Assembly (NCBI RefSeq): GCF_945956965.1
Contig: NZ_CAMFJS010000020.1
Location: 33,375-97,374 of the forward strand
Direction: 5' to 3'
Source: an uncultured Roseateles sp.
GTDB lineage: Bacteria; Pseudomonadota; Gammaproteobacteria; Burkholderiales; Burkholderiaceae_C
Length of the DNA: 64,000 nt
Each line of letters begins with the position of its first letter. Positions within the stretch are counted from its first letter, which is position 1. Both the position numbers and the translations under genes were made by a program. The notes beneath the pieces are model-generated. The model saw only the letters and a list, made by a program, of their open reading frames with translations. It was not told the DNA's origin and ran no database searches. Positions 8,501 to 16,226 of the stretch are shown here, piece after piece.

Positions 8501-9192
8501 GCCTGATCGCCCGCCGCATCGCGCACCTGACGGCTTATCAAGATGCCGCCTACGCAGCGCGTTATGAAGCCCTGGTCAAACGCGTGCGCGCCGCCGAATC
8601 CCAGCTGGGCGAGGCAGGCAAAAGCGAGCGCTTGAGCAAGGCCGTGGCCCGCTACTACGCCAAGCTCTTGAGCTACAAAGACGAATGGGAAGTGGCCCGC
8701 CTCTACACCGACGGCAGCTTTGAGGCCAGCCTGAAGGCGCAGTTCGCCAACTGGCAGTCCTTGAGCTTCCACATGGCCCCGCCGCTGCTGGCCAAGCCGG
8801 GTGCGGACGGCCGCGTCAAGAAAGTGGAGCTGGGCTCCTGGACCTTCCGCGCCCTCAAGCTGATGGCCAAGTTCAAAGGCTTGCGCGGCGGCCCGCTGGA
8901 CCTGTTTGGCAAGACCGAGGAGCGCCGCATGGAGCGCGCCCTGATCAGCGAGTACGAAGCCCTGGTGAACGAACTCTTGCAGCACCTCTCGGCCGACAAG
9001 CTGGACCTGGCCGTCAAGCTGGCCCGCCTGCCCGAAAGCATTCGTGGCTACGGCCATGTCAAGCTGGCCAATGTCAGCACGGTGAAGGCGCAGTGGCGGG
9101 ATCTGCTCGATCGCTTCCACGGCCGCGTGGCCGAGCCGCTGGCGCAAACCGTGGCCATGCCGCAGCGCGTCAAGAGTGTGAGCGAGCTGTAA
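5572..9192 (+). CDS. Fused indolepyruvate ferredoxin oxidoreductase
   Basis: A 1206-residue cytosolic enzyme of the long single-chain type found in proteobacteria. It oxidatively decarboxylates aryl-pyruvates (indolepyruvate, phenylpyruvate) to the acyl-CoA, passing electrons to ferredoxin. Order: pyrimidine-type TPP domain from about residue 35 (NLAATSGAVFMTGTQAIVRLL); TPP-binding region about 475-560 (GIGCHFMASWM, GDGTYYHSG, NDAVAMTGGQ); a ferredoxin-like cysteine cluster about 657-705 (CEGCGDCGQASNC and later cysteines); and a gamma domain from about 750 (VTGVGGTGVVTVGAL). GGAGA lies upstream of the ATG. The divergent Lrp/AsnC gene suggests amino-acid-responsive control. The fusion is normal for this family, not a frameshift or assembly artefact. 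Confidence 0.92.
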   Translation: MTGSATPSADAVPGTTTAPGHSTSPTPALRPYKLSDNLAATSGAVFMTGTQAIVRLLLAQKASDERAGLNTAGFVSGYRGSPLGMVDQQLWKAKKFLDAAKVNFLPAINEDLAATACLGVQRVALDPKRTADGVFAMWYGKGPGVDRSGDALKHGNVYGTSAQGGVLVVCGDDHGCVSSSTPHQSDLALQAWHMPIVHPGNVAEYLEFGLYGWALSRFSSTWVGFKAISEVVESGMTVDLDAIQTDFQRPDHVPPVDLHIRSVDLPSLELETRLEHKMNAVKAFAKLNASIDKHIVVSPQATLGIVTVGKAHYDFMEVLRRLQLSTEALAAAGVRVYKVGLVFPLESSRMRAFAHGLSELLVIEEKAPVVERQIKELLYHLPDAQRPRVTGKNDADGAPVLSALGELRPSRIMSTVAQWLARLGPSLDRRELVQDFLTPCLLSNAADGVRRQPYFCSGCPHNTSTKLPEGSRALAGIGCHFMASWMERGTSGLIQMGAEGVDWAAHSRFTTEKHVFQNLGDGTYYHSGYLAIRQAIAAKTNITYKILYNDAVAMTGGQPVDGSTSVPQIARQVEAEGVKKLVIVSDEIEKYDAHRGLFPAGTTFHDRSELDAVQRELREIPGVTVLIYDQTCAAEKRRRRKKGEFADPPKRIFINQAVCEGCGDCGQASNCLSVVPVETDFGRKRSIEQSSCNKDFSCVNGFCPSFVSVHGAELKKRQGAGFTAQDLARELAALAAPPNWQWSGPFDLLVTGVGGTGVVTVGALVSMAAHLEGKQASVLDFMGFAQKGGSVLSFVRLAPTKELLNQVRIDTQQADVLLACDKVVGASPDALGTIKPGRTIIVANTHELPTAAFVRNPDANLQGESLLAKMLHAVGGDASLLSTIDAQAIALSLMGDTMPSNIIMLGACYQRGLIPLSEAALMRAIELNGVAVEGNKTAFALGRLAIAAPQALARLGGQPEQKVQLLLGQDKLDGADGLIARRIAHLTAYQDAAYAARYEALVKRVRAAESQLGEAGKSERLSKAVARYYAKLLSYKDEWEVARLYTDGSFEASLKAQFANWQSLSFHMAPPLLAKPGADGRVKKVELGSWTFRALKLMAKFKGLRGGPLDLFGKTEERRMERALISEYEALVNELLQHLSADKLDLAVKLARLPESIRGYGHVKLANVSTVKAQWRDLLDRFHGRVAEPLAQTVAMPQRVKSVSEL

Positions 9193-9212
9193 GGCGAGCT
9201 TCTGAGGGGTAT

Positions 9213-9238
9213 GCCTTGGTCGCAACCGCGGCCAAGGC
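9213..9238. terminator. Hairpin between convergent genes
   Basis: GCCTTGG (9213-9219) pairs with CCAAGGC (9232-9238) around a 12-base loop. It lies between the stop of the oxidoreductase gene (9192) and the stop of the convergent GGDEF-EAL gene (9253). There is no clear T-run, so termination is only plausible. Confidence 0.4.
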
Positions 9239-9252
9239 CGCTAACTCTTCAC

Positions 9253-11868
9253 TTAAGCGCCACGCAGGCGCAGCCAGTCTTCCAGCGGCCCGGGGCGACC
9301 CAACAAATAGCCCTGCAGGCAATCGCAACCGGTGCTCATCAAGAACTCGGCTTGCGCCGGAGTCTCCACCCCTTCGGCCACCACGCGCAGATACAAGTGC
9401 TTGGCCATGGACACAATGGCCTCGACGATGGCCGTGTCGTTGGGGTCGTCGGGCGTGTCCTGCACAAAGCTCTTGTCGATCTTGAGCTCGTAAAGCGGCA
9501 GCTTCTTCAAATAGGCCAGGCTGGAATAGCCGGTGCCGAAGTCGTCAATGGAAAAGCGCAGGCCCAGGGCGCGCAGCTCGGACATGCGCGCGCTTGTGTC
9601 TTGCCAGTTGTCAATCAGCAGGTTCTCGGTCACTTCCAGAATCAGGTAGTCGGCCGGGGCACCGGTGTCCTGAATGATCTGGCGCAAGCCCGCCACGAAG
9701 TCGTCTTTGCGGAACTGCCGCGGGCTCACATTGACCGACAGGCATTGCAAGCGCCCTGCCTTGTGCAGCCGGGCCAAGGCCAAGCAGGCCTGGCGCAGCA
9801 CCCGGTCGCCCAGCTCGATGATCAGGCCTGACTCCTCGGCCACCGGAATGAAGTCCAGCGGGGACACCCGGCCACGTTTGTGGTGTGTCCAGCGCAGCAG
9901 CAGCTCGCCGCCGATTTCCTGCCCCTGCGCGTCGAACTGCGGCTGCAGATGCAGTTCGAACTGCTCCAGCTGCAAAGCCTCTTTCAGGTCTTGCTCCAGC
10001 GCCAGGCGACTTTGCACCTCGGCATGCATAGCGGTTTCGAAGAAGGCCACCCGGTTACGCCCCGAGGCCTTGGCGCGGTACATGGCCGTGTCGGCTTCGC
10101 GCAGCAAATCATCCACCGCCTCCGCGCCCTTGGGGAACAAGGTGATGCCGATGCTGCCGGAGATGTTGTAACTGTGATCAAAGATGTGGTGATCCATCAC
10201 CAGCACCTCGCGCAGCTTCTCGGCCACGGCCATGGCATGGCGGGTGGCATGCGCAACGTCCAGGCCCAAGTTGCTGACCAAGACCACGAATTCATCGCCC
10301 CCCAGACGCGCCACCGTGTCATCTTCGCGCGCCACCTCGCGCAGGCGTTCGGCCACCTGCTTGAGCAACTCGTCACCCACCGAATGCCCCAAGGCATCGT
10401 TGATGTGCTTGAAGTGATCGAGGTCGATGAACAAGAGCGCGCCCAGCTGCCGTGAGCGCCGCGCCACCGCCAGATCATGCCCGATGCGATCCATCAGCAT
10501 GCGGCGATTGGGCAAGCCGGTCAGCACGTCGTAATGCGCCAGCCAGTGGGTGTGTTGCTCGGAATGTTTGCGCTCGGTGATGTCGCTGACGAAACCATGC
10601 CAGAGCACACTGCCATCGGGCCGCCGCTCGGGCTGGCCGCTACCCAAACGCCAGCGCAGGCCCTGACGCGGCAGCACCACCCGGAACTCATGCAGCCAAG
10701 GCTGCAAGGTCTGAGCCGAACGCCGAATCGACTCCACCAGGGCACGCTGATCGTCCGGATGCACCAGCTTGCGCACCAAGGCATCGTCTTCCCGCACATC
10801 CAAGGGGCTGACCTCGAACATATTGAAGATGCCTTCGCTGGCGAAGGGGTAGCAGGTGCGGCCATCAGGGTCGAGGCGGTACTGCACCAGCGCGCCCGGC
10901 ACTCGCCGCGCCAGATTGCCCAGCAGCTCCAGGCTTTGCTCCAGCTTGCGGGCCCACAGGCGCCGCTCGGTGATGTCGCGGAAGGCCACGCTGGCGAAAT
11001 GCTCGCCGGCTTCGTCCTGGTAAGTCACCGTCGACACCTCGGCCTCAAAGCGCTCGCCATTGCCGCGAATCATAGTGATTTCACCGCGAGCCTTGCCGTC
11101 GCGATCGCGCTCGTCAAACAGGCGCAGCAAGCGCGGGTCGCGCAGGTCCAGCACCTGCGAGCGCTGCACGCGGCGCAGTTGCGCCTCGCTTTGGCCAAGA
11201 ATCTCGCAGGCCATGGGGTTGGCCGTGAGAATGGCGCCGCCGGGTCGGGTCTGCATCACCCCGTCCAGGCTGTTGGCAAACAAGAGGCCGTAAATGGATT
11301 CGCTCTCGCGCCGGCGTTGATCGACCCGGCCGTATTCACGCAAGGCGGTCGCCAGTTCCTTGTTCTTGCGGCGCAGCAGCAGCTGCGTCATCACCTGTCG
11401 CGCCAGTCGCTCCAGATCTTGACACTGCTGTGGGGTGAAGGCGCGCGGCGCACGATCCACCACGCACAGGCTGCCCAGGGCATGACCCTCGGGCGTGATC
11501 AGCGGCGCGCCGGCGTAAAAGCGCACCGCCAGCGGGCCAGTCACCAAAGGATTGCCACTGGAACGGGGGTCGCGCTCGGCATCCTCGATCACCACAACCG
11601 CGCTGCCACGGATGGTGATATCGCAAAAAGCGATGTCGCGCGGCGTCTCGCTGACGTCCAAGCCTTGTCGGGATTTGAACCACTGGCGCTCGCTGTCAAG
11701 CAAAGTCACCAGCGAAATCGGCACACCGAACAAGCGCACGGCCAACTCGGTCAGGTCGTCAAAGGCCTGCTCGGGCATCGTGTCCATGACCTCAAACGAC
11801 TGCAAGGCCTGCAGGCGCAGCTGCTCTTGTTCTTGCTCTTGCGGACTTGGTTCGACGGCAGCCGCCAT
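9253..11868 (-). CDS. GAF-PAS-PAS-GGDEF-EAL cyclic-di-GMP enzyme
   Basis: About 871 residues, no membrane segment. Order: GAF (about 20-165), two PAS/PAC modules (about 195-430), GGDEF (about 445-610) and EAL (about 620-865). The cyclase motif is an intact GGDEF near residue 524, with an I-site REDD five residues upstream. The EAL motif reads ELL (GELLLRW, about 655); its Glu is kept, and DDFGTGYSS, the EVTEN motif and AEGVET are present, so phosphodiesterase activity is plausible. The frame is open to a TTG at 11931 and ATGs at 11910 and 11907, but the ATG at 11868 follows a strong GGGAGG. A TetR gene lies upstream on the same strand. Confidence 0.88.
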   Translation of the reverse strand: MAAAVEPSPQEQEQEQLRLQALQSFEVMDTMPEQAFDDLTELAVRLFGVPISLVTLLDSERQWFKSRQGLDVSETPRDIAFCDITIRGSAVVVIEDAERDPRSSGNPLVTGPLAVRFYAGAPLITPEGHALGSLCVVDRAPRAFTPQQCQDLERLARQVMTQLLLRRKNKELATALREYGRVDQRRRESESIYGLLFANSLDGVMQTRPGGAILTANPMACEILGQSEAQLRRVQRSQVLDLRDPRLLRLFDERDRDGKARGEITMIRGNGERFEAEVSTVTYQDEAGEHFASVAFRDITERRLWARKLEQSLELLGNLARRVPGALVQYRLDPDGRTCYPFASEGIFNMFEVSPLDVREDDALVRKLVHPDDQRALVESIRRSAQTLQPWLHEFRVVLPRQGLRWRLGSGQPERRPDGSVLWHGFVSDITERKHSEQHTHWLAHYDVLTGLPNRRMLMDRIGHDLAVARRSRQLGALLFIDLDHFKHINDALGHSVGDELLKQVAERLREVAREDDTVARLGGDEFVVLVSNLGLDVAHATRHAMAVAEKLREVLVMDHHIFDHSYNISGSIGITLFPKGAEAVDDLLREADTAMYRAKASGRNRVAFFETAMHAEVQSRLALEQDLKEALQLEQFELHLQPQFDAQGQEIGGELLLRWTHHKRGRVSPLDFIPVAEESGLIIELGDRVLRQACLALARLHKAGRLQCLSVNVSPRQFRKDDFVAGLRQIIQDTGAPADYLILEVTENLLIDNWQDTSARMSELRALGLRFSIDDFGTGYSSLAYLKKLPLYELKIDKSFVQDTPDDPNDTAIVEAIVSMAKHLYLRVVAEGVETPAQAEFLMSTGCDCLQGYLLGRPGPLEDWLRLRGA

Positions 11869-11976
11869 CACTGCCTCCCGGTTTGCAGATAGGACATGAG
11901 GCGCCATCATGGCACGCCCGACTTCAGTCAAGCCGTGAAAATGGGCCAGAAACCGGCAGTTGCCGCGCCCTCGGCC

Positions 11977-12678
11977 TCATTCGCTCTGGCGCAGCTTGAC
12001 CAATTGCCCCGTCACCATGGCCGCCATGGTGCGGGCAACGGCGCGTGGCTCCAGGCTGGGCTGATCGAACAGCAGCTCCTGCGCGGCATAGAGCGCGTCA
12101 ATGCCCAGGCGCAGGGTCAGGCGCACCTCGGCGTGGTCAGCCTGGGGATAGGCCTCCATGAAGGGGCGCACCAACAATTCGGTGACCAGATCATGGGAGT
12201 CATGCCGCACCTCCTGCAGGGTCGGCACGGCGCGCAAGGCGCGGGTGATCCAGATGCCAGCAGGCATCTGCTCGGTCAGCTGCAGGGTACGCATGAACAA
12301 GTCGGCAATGCTGGCGGCCAAGTCGGCCTCGGGCAGACGCCAGGTTTCGGCCGTGGCCCAAGGTGTCAGCAGCTCATTCTGGCTACGCATCAAGCGCTCG
12401 GCCAGCTCGCAAAGAATCGCGTATTTATTCGGGAAATATTGGTAGAGGGCCGGCGGGGAAATGCCGGCGCGCTGACAGACCAGATTGGTGGACAAGCGCT
12501 CAATGCCCACCTCACCCAGCAAGTCGCCACAGGCGGCCAGAATGCGCTCAAAGGTTTCCACCGCCCGCTGCTGCGAGGGCACCTTTTTCTGCTTGAGATC
12601 AGGCACGTTGCGCGACACCAGCTTGTCTTGACTGGCGGAGTTTGCGGCGGTGTCGGCCACGCTGTTGGGCTCGTTCAT
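11977..12678 (-). CDS. TetR-family transcriptional regulator
   Basis: 233 residues. After a polar N-terminal tail of about 35 residues comes a TetR helix-turn-helix (ETFERILAACGDLLGEVGIERLSTNLVCQRAGISPPALYQYFPNKYAI in the full frame; the YQYFPNK turn is characteristic). The C-terminal ligand domain is not recognisable as to effector. No divergent transporter or enzyme lies next to it, so its target is unclear; possible targets are itself or the downstream cyclic-di-GMP gene, 108 bases away. It starts with ATG at 12678. Confidence 0.88.
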   Translation of the reverse strand: MNEPNSVADTAANSASQDKLVSRNVPDLKQKKVPSQQRAVETFERILAACGDLLGEVGIERLSTNLVCQRAGISPPALYQYFPNKYAILCELAERLMRSQNELLTPWATAETWRLPEADLAASIADLFMRTLQLTEQMPAGIWITRALRAVPTLQEVRHDSHDLVTELLVRPFMEAYPQADHAEVRLTLRLGIDALYAAQELLFDQPSLEPRAVARTMAAMVTGQLVKLRQSE

Positions 12679-12819
12679 CGGCCCAGTCTAGCCCAGCGTT
12701 TCAGCGCATTCTGTTCGGGTCAGCCCTGATCAGAATCATCAAAAAACAACGGCCCCCAAACGCCTGAGAACCGCCCCAGCAAGGGCTCATCCCAGGCGTT
12801 CAAGGCCGCGGCACGGCAC

Positions 12820-13257
12820 TCACTTGATCACGAAAACCGGCACCTCCGCCAGGGTCAGCACCTTTTGCGCCACGCTGCCCAGCAGCACGGCGTCCAGGCC
12901 GCGGCGGCCATGGGAGCCGATCACGATCATGTCGCAGGCGGTCTGCTTGGCATGCGCCACGATGGCCGGCGCCGGGCCATGTTCGCGCAGCACCTGGCTG
13001 GTGAAGTCCACACCACAGCTTTTGGCGGCATCTTCGGCATGCTCGATGCCCTGACGGGCCGCAGACTCCGAGGCCTCCAGGTAGTAGTTCATGGCCTCGC
13101 CGCCGCTGTCCGGGAAGTAGAGAAAGGGCGAGGGGTCGATCACGCTGATGATCTCCAGCACCGCGCCATAACGCTTAGCCATATCAGCAGCCACCAAGGC
13201 GGCGCGTTGCGCGGTGGCAGAGCCATCGGTGGGCAGGAGGATGCGATGAAAAAACAT
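12820..13257 (-). CDS. Universal stress protein (UspA family)
   Basis: 145 residues with the single-domain USP fold. The N-terminus MFFHRILLPTDGSATAQRA is the usual first strand and loop. The C-terminal GSHGRRGLDAVLLGSVAQKVL carries the G-2x-G-9x-G-S nucleotide-binding motif, so it belongs to the ATP-binding subgroup. Such small cytosolic proteins are induced by starvation and other stress. It starts with ATG at 13257 and is preceded on the same strand by the exonuclease gene. Confidence 0.92.
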   Translation of the reverse strand: MFFHRILLPTDGSATAQRAALVAADMAKRYGAVLEIISVIDPSPFLYFPDSGGEAMNYYLEASESAARQGIEHAEDAAKSCGVDFTSQVLREHGPAPAIVAHAKQTACDMIVIGSHGRRGLDAVLLGSVAQKVLTLAEVPVFVIK

Positions 13258-13334
13258 GATGTGTCCCTAGCTATTGCCAACGGATGCGGCATGCGTATCT
13301 TCGGCCGGCGGCTTGGCGCAAGGCTTGCCTTGGA

Positions 13335-13955
13335 TCAAGATTGCTTGCGCTCAGACCACTCGCCGGGCGCGCCGCGCCCATGGGCATGGCCATTTGCTTT
13401 GCCATTGCCATTGCCATGCCCCTCGGCCAGCTCGGCGCCAACGGCTGCGGGCTCGCCCGCGCCGCCCAAGTTCTGCCGCAGCTTTTGCAGGGTCAGCTGC
13501 AAGATCCGCGCGTCACTACTGGCGCGATGGCGCTGCAGCGCCTGCTCCAAGCGCACCTGGCTCAGCACCGCATGCCAATGCCTGGCCTCGGCCTCGCTGA
13601 GCAGGCAGCGCAAATCGGCCAGCTTGAATTGCGGCACCAGGTCCACCACGTCGAAGAGGCGGGCCAGCCAAGGATAGTCATGCGCCCAGGCGTCGCAATA
13701 CACGACCTGGCCGCGCAGATGGCTGTTGATTTGCTGCGCCACCCACAAAGGCGGCTTGCCATAGCGGCACAAGGTGGCGCGGCTGATGCCGTGAATCGCC
13801 TCCGCGGAGGCGTCCCAATGCTGCCATTCGGGCTCGGGCTGGATCAGCGAGCAAAACATGGCGCCGGCCGAGTCCACAATGCCGACCTCGATCGGATAAC
13901 TGCCGCGGCCAAAGCCCGAAGCTTCGATGTCCAGAATGGCGGGAACCTCGCCCAT
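13335..13955 (-). CDS. DEDDh-type 3'-5' exonuclease domain protein
   Basis: 206 residues. ILDIEASGFG near residue 8 supplies the Asp-x-Glu of exonuclease motif I, the YCDAWAHD region fits motif II, and HRASSDARIL fits motif III (His and Asp four to five residues apart). It is likely a stand-alone RNase T/DnaQ-like nuclease acting on single-stranded DNA or RNA ends. After about residue 165 the protein becomes a Gly/Asn/His/Ala tail (HGNGNGKANGHAHGRG) of low complexity that probably is disordered. It lies between the EcsC and universal stress genes, all on the minus strand. Confidence 0.78.
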   Translation of the reverse strand: MGEVPAILDIEASGFGRGSYPIEVGIVDSAGAMFCSLIQPEPEWQHWDASAEAIHGISRATLCRYGKPPLWVAQQINSHLRGQVVYCDAWAHDYPWLARLFDVVDLVPQFKLADLRCLLSEAEARHWHAVLSQVRLEQALQRHRASSDARILQLTLQKLRQNLGGAGEPAAVGAELAEGHGNGNGKANGHAHGRGAPGEWSERKQS

Positions 13956-14024
13956 CTTCAGACCCCTTGTGTCGATTCGCTGCGGCGCCAGACAGTTTTG
14001 GCTGACTGTAGCCCAAGCCTTGGC

Positions 14025-14666
14025 TCAGGGCTTGAGTTCGATGATCTGTTCGCCCTCGAACAACTCAATCGCGGTGCGCGCCACCCGCTGGGTGTCGTAA
14101 AACGCATAGGCGCTCACAGCCGCCGCACCGGCCAGCGGCACCCAGCGTGAGATCGATTTGCGCACCAGGCTTTCACTCAGCTTGACGCCCACCACGCGGC
14201 TGATCTGCTGCATCACCTTGGCGGCCACCGGCTGCACCACCATGCGCTCGCCCACCCGCACGGCGAGGTCGCGCACGGCCTGGGCCGCCGTGTGGCGGAA
14301 CATGCAGTAAAGCATCTGCTCGCGGCCCAGCTCAGTTGTGCGGCCGTAAATGGCGGCGATGTCGGCCACCGCCTGGCGCTGAATGCGCCAGACCGTTAAC
14401 AGCTCGGGCAGGATGGTCAACCAGCCCAGCGGGCCCGGCGGCAGCGCGAGCGACCCTGCTGCCAACGCCGCCTTCTGGGCCGCTTGCTGAGCCACACTCT
14501 GCGCGGCGCGGGCGGCCTCGCTGGGCAAAGCGCTGGCCTGGCGTGCGGACTCGGGCCGGCTGGACACCAGGTCCAGCACCGCCTCGGACACCTTGGCGGC
14601 AAAGCCGCCATCAGCCTGCCCGGCCAAGGCGGGCAAATTGTCTGGATTGCGACTGGTTTTGCTCAT
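14025..14666 (-). CDS. EcsC-family protein
   Basis: 213 residues starting MSKTSRNPDNLPAL. The middle (SLALPPGPLGWLTILPELLTVWRIQRQAVADIAAIYG in the full frame) is the typical EcsC-family hydrophobic helix region; a second hydrophobic segment lies near the C-terminus (WVPLAGAAAVSAYAFY). Function in Gram-negatives is unknown; the family is named after a B. subtilis ABC-transporter-linked gene. Its ATG overlaps the TGA of the upstream APC permease gene by four bases (14663-14666), so the two are almost certainly co-translated. Confidence 0.78.
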   Translation of the reverse strand: MSKTSRNPDNLPALAGQADGGFAAKVSEAVLDLVSSRPESARQASALPSEAARAAQSVAQQAAQKAALAAGSLALPPGPLGWLTILPELLTVWRIQRQAVADIAAIYGRTTELGREQMLYCMFRHTAAQAVRDLAVRVGERMVVQPVAAKVMQQISRVVGVKLSESLVRKSISRWVPLAGAAAVSAYAFYDTQRVARTAIELFEGEQIIELKP

Positions 14667-16036
14667 GCCTGCGCCCTTTTGCTCAGCGGCCACAAAATCA
14701 TGGCGCCCAGCGCCAACACCGCCACACCCACCATGGCCCCGGCGCGCACATAGACCACGCTGGACCACAAGACATACAAGCAGCACAGCGCAAAAGCCAG
14801 CGGCAGCCAGGGGTAGAAAGGCACTTGGTAGGGGCGCGGCACCTCCGGCTCGCTGCGGCGCAGGCGGATCACGGCCAAGGCGCTCAGCGTCATGAAGAAC
14901 CAATACACCGGCGACAGATAGTCCACCATGGTGGAAAAACCACCGCGGGTGATGGCGCCAAAAGCCACCAAGGCCAGAGCCACGCCGCTGGTGGCCAGCA
15001 CGGCCGCGGTGGGCGTGCCGCGCTTGGCATTCCAGCGCGCCAGATGCAGGCTGCCGGCCACATCGCGAGCGGCGGCGTAAGTGGTGCGCGGCCCGGCGAT
15101 CAGAATCGCGTTCATCACCGACAGCGCCGTCAGCGACACGATGGCCACCATTAGCAGCTCACCCGGCCGCCCGAACACCGCCAACATCAAAGACGCCGCC
15201 GGCGCTTCGCTGCGTGCCAGGCCGTCCAGGCCCAGCACCTGCAGGTACGCCCAGTTGGCCAGCAGATAGAGGCCCGAGACCAGCAGCAAGCCCCACCACA
15301 GGGCACGCTTGATGCCATTGCGCTGGTCACGCATCTCGGCCGACAAGGTGGCCGCATCGCTCCAGCCACCGTAGGCCAGAAAGACAAACACCATGGCCTG
15401 ACCCCAGTTATGCCGCGCAGGATCGGCCACGGTCAGCGGCGTTTGCGGCGCCTGCCCGGCCCAGACCTGCACGCCCGCGCCCAGGCCCAAGAGCAAAAGC
15501 CCGCCCAGCACCACCGTGGTCAGCCCCAGCTGGGTGCCCAGGCCGACGCGCACGCCCAGCAGGTTCAGGCCGGTCAGCAGCACGATCAGGCTGGCGCCCA
15601 GCACCGCGCTGGTGTAAGGCCCCAACCAGGGCCGCAGGTCCAGCACCTGGCTCAGATAGTCGCCGAACACAAAGGCCAGCAAGGCCATTGAGCCGGTGTG
15701 GATCACCGCAAAGCGCGACCAGGCGAACAAAAAGCCCAGGCGCTGACCGTAGGCGCGGCGGAGGAAGAAATAGTCGCCGCCGGTATCGGGGAAGCTTGAG
15801 GCCATCTCGGCAAAACACAGCGCGCCGATGAAAGACAGCAGGCCGCCGAAGGCCCAGGCCAGATAGAGCTCGTAAGAGCCCCCCAAGGCCGCCGCCACCA
15901 GGGGCGAGGTCTTGAAGATGCCAGCCCCCACCACCATGCCCACACACAGGGCCACGGCGTGTTTGACGTCGAGCTGGCGCTGCGGCAGGACGAGCACAGT
16001 GGGCGGGGTCAAGTCTTGCTGAGGCTGGCTGGGCAT
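14663..16036 (-). CDS. APC-superfamily amino acid permease
   Basis: About 457 residues with roughly twelve membrane helices. The start of helix 1 carries the APC signature GMVVGAGIFKTSPLVAAALG, where the unwound GxG loop binds the amino-acid backbone. PDTGGDYFFLRRAYG after helix 2 is also family-typical. It resembles the LAT/basic-amino-acid branch; substrate cannot be assigned. The frame extends to 16195, but the ATG at 16036 (MPSQPQQDL) gives a short polar N-terminus before helix 1. It is divergent from a TonB-dependent receptor gene and overlaps the EcsC gene at its 3' end. Confidence 0.85.
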   Translation of the reverse strand: MPSQPQQDLTPPTVLVLPQRQLDVKHAVALCVGMVVGAGIFKTSPLVAAALGGSYELYLAWAFGGLLSFIGALCFAEMASSFPDTGGDYFFLRRAYGQRLGFLFAWSRFAVIHTGSMALLAFVFGDYLSQVLDLRPWLGPYTSAVLGASLIVLLTGLNLLGVRVGLGTQLGLTTVVLGGLLLLGLGAGVQVWAGQAPQTPLTVADPARHNWGQAMVFVFLAYGGWSDAATLSAEMRDQRNGIKRALWWGLLLVSGLYLLANWAYLQVLGLDGLARSEAPAASLMLAVFGRPGELLMVAIVSLTALSVMNAILIAGPRTTYAAARDVAGSLHLARWNAKRGTPTAAVLATSGVALALVAFGAITRGGFSTMVDYLSPVYWFFMTLSALAVIRLRRSEPEVPRPYQVPFYPWLPLAFALCCLYVLWSSVVYVRAGAMVGVAVLALGAMILWPLSKRAQA

Positions 16037-16226
16037 AGGGAAGTCGAGGCGGGCAGAGAGAAAAAGTGGCAAATCTGGCAAACGCGGCAGGCGCATGCTA
16101 ACTGCTGTGTCCTGGCTGCCACGTTTGCATGAGCTTATTGCCGAACAGTCTTTGAGCACCCTATCGCTTTGCCTTAGCCTAGGCGGCTTTGTCATCGCCC
16201 CTTCACGCCTACGTCATCCAGCCGCC

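Noticed and set aside
5572..9192. The oxidoreductase as an accidental fusion of two genes
   Set aside because: Single-chain enzymes of about 1150-1200 residues with this domain order are standard in proteobacteria, and the frame is continuous throughout.
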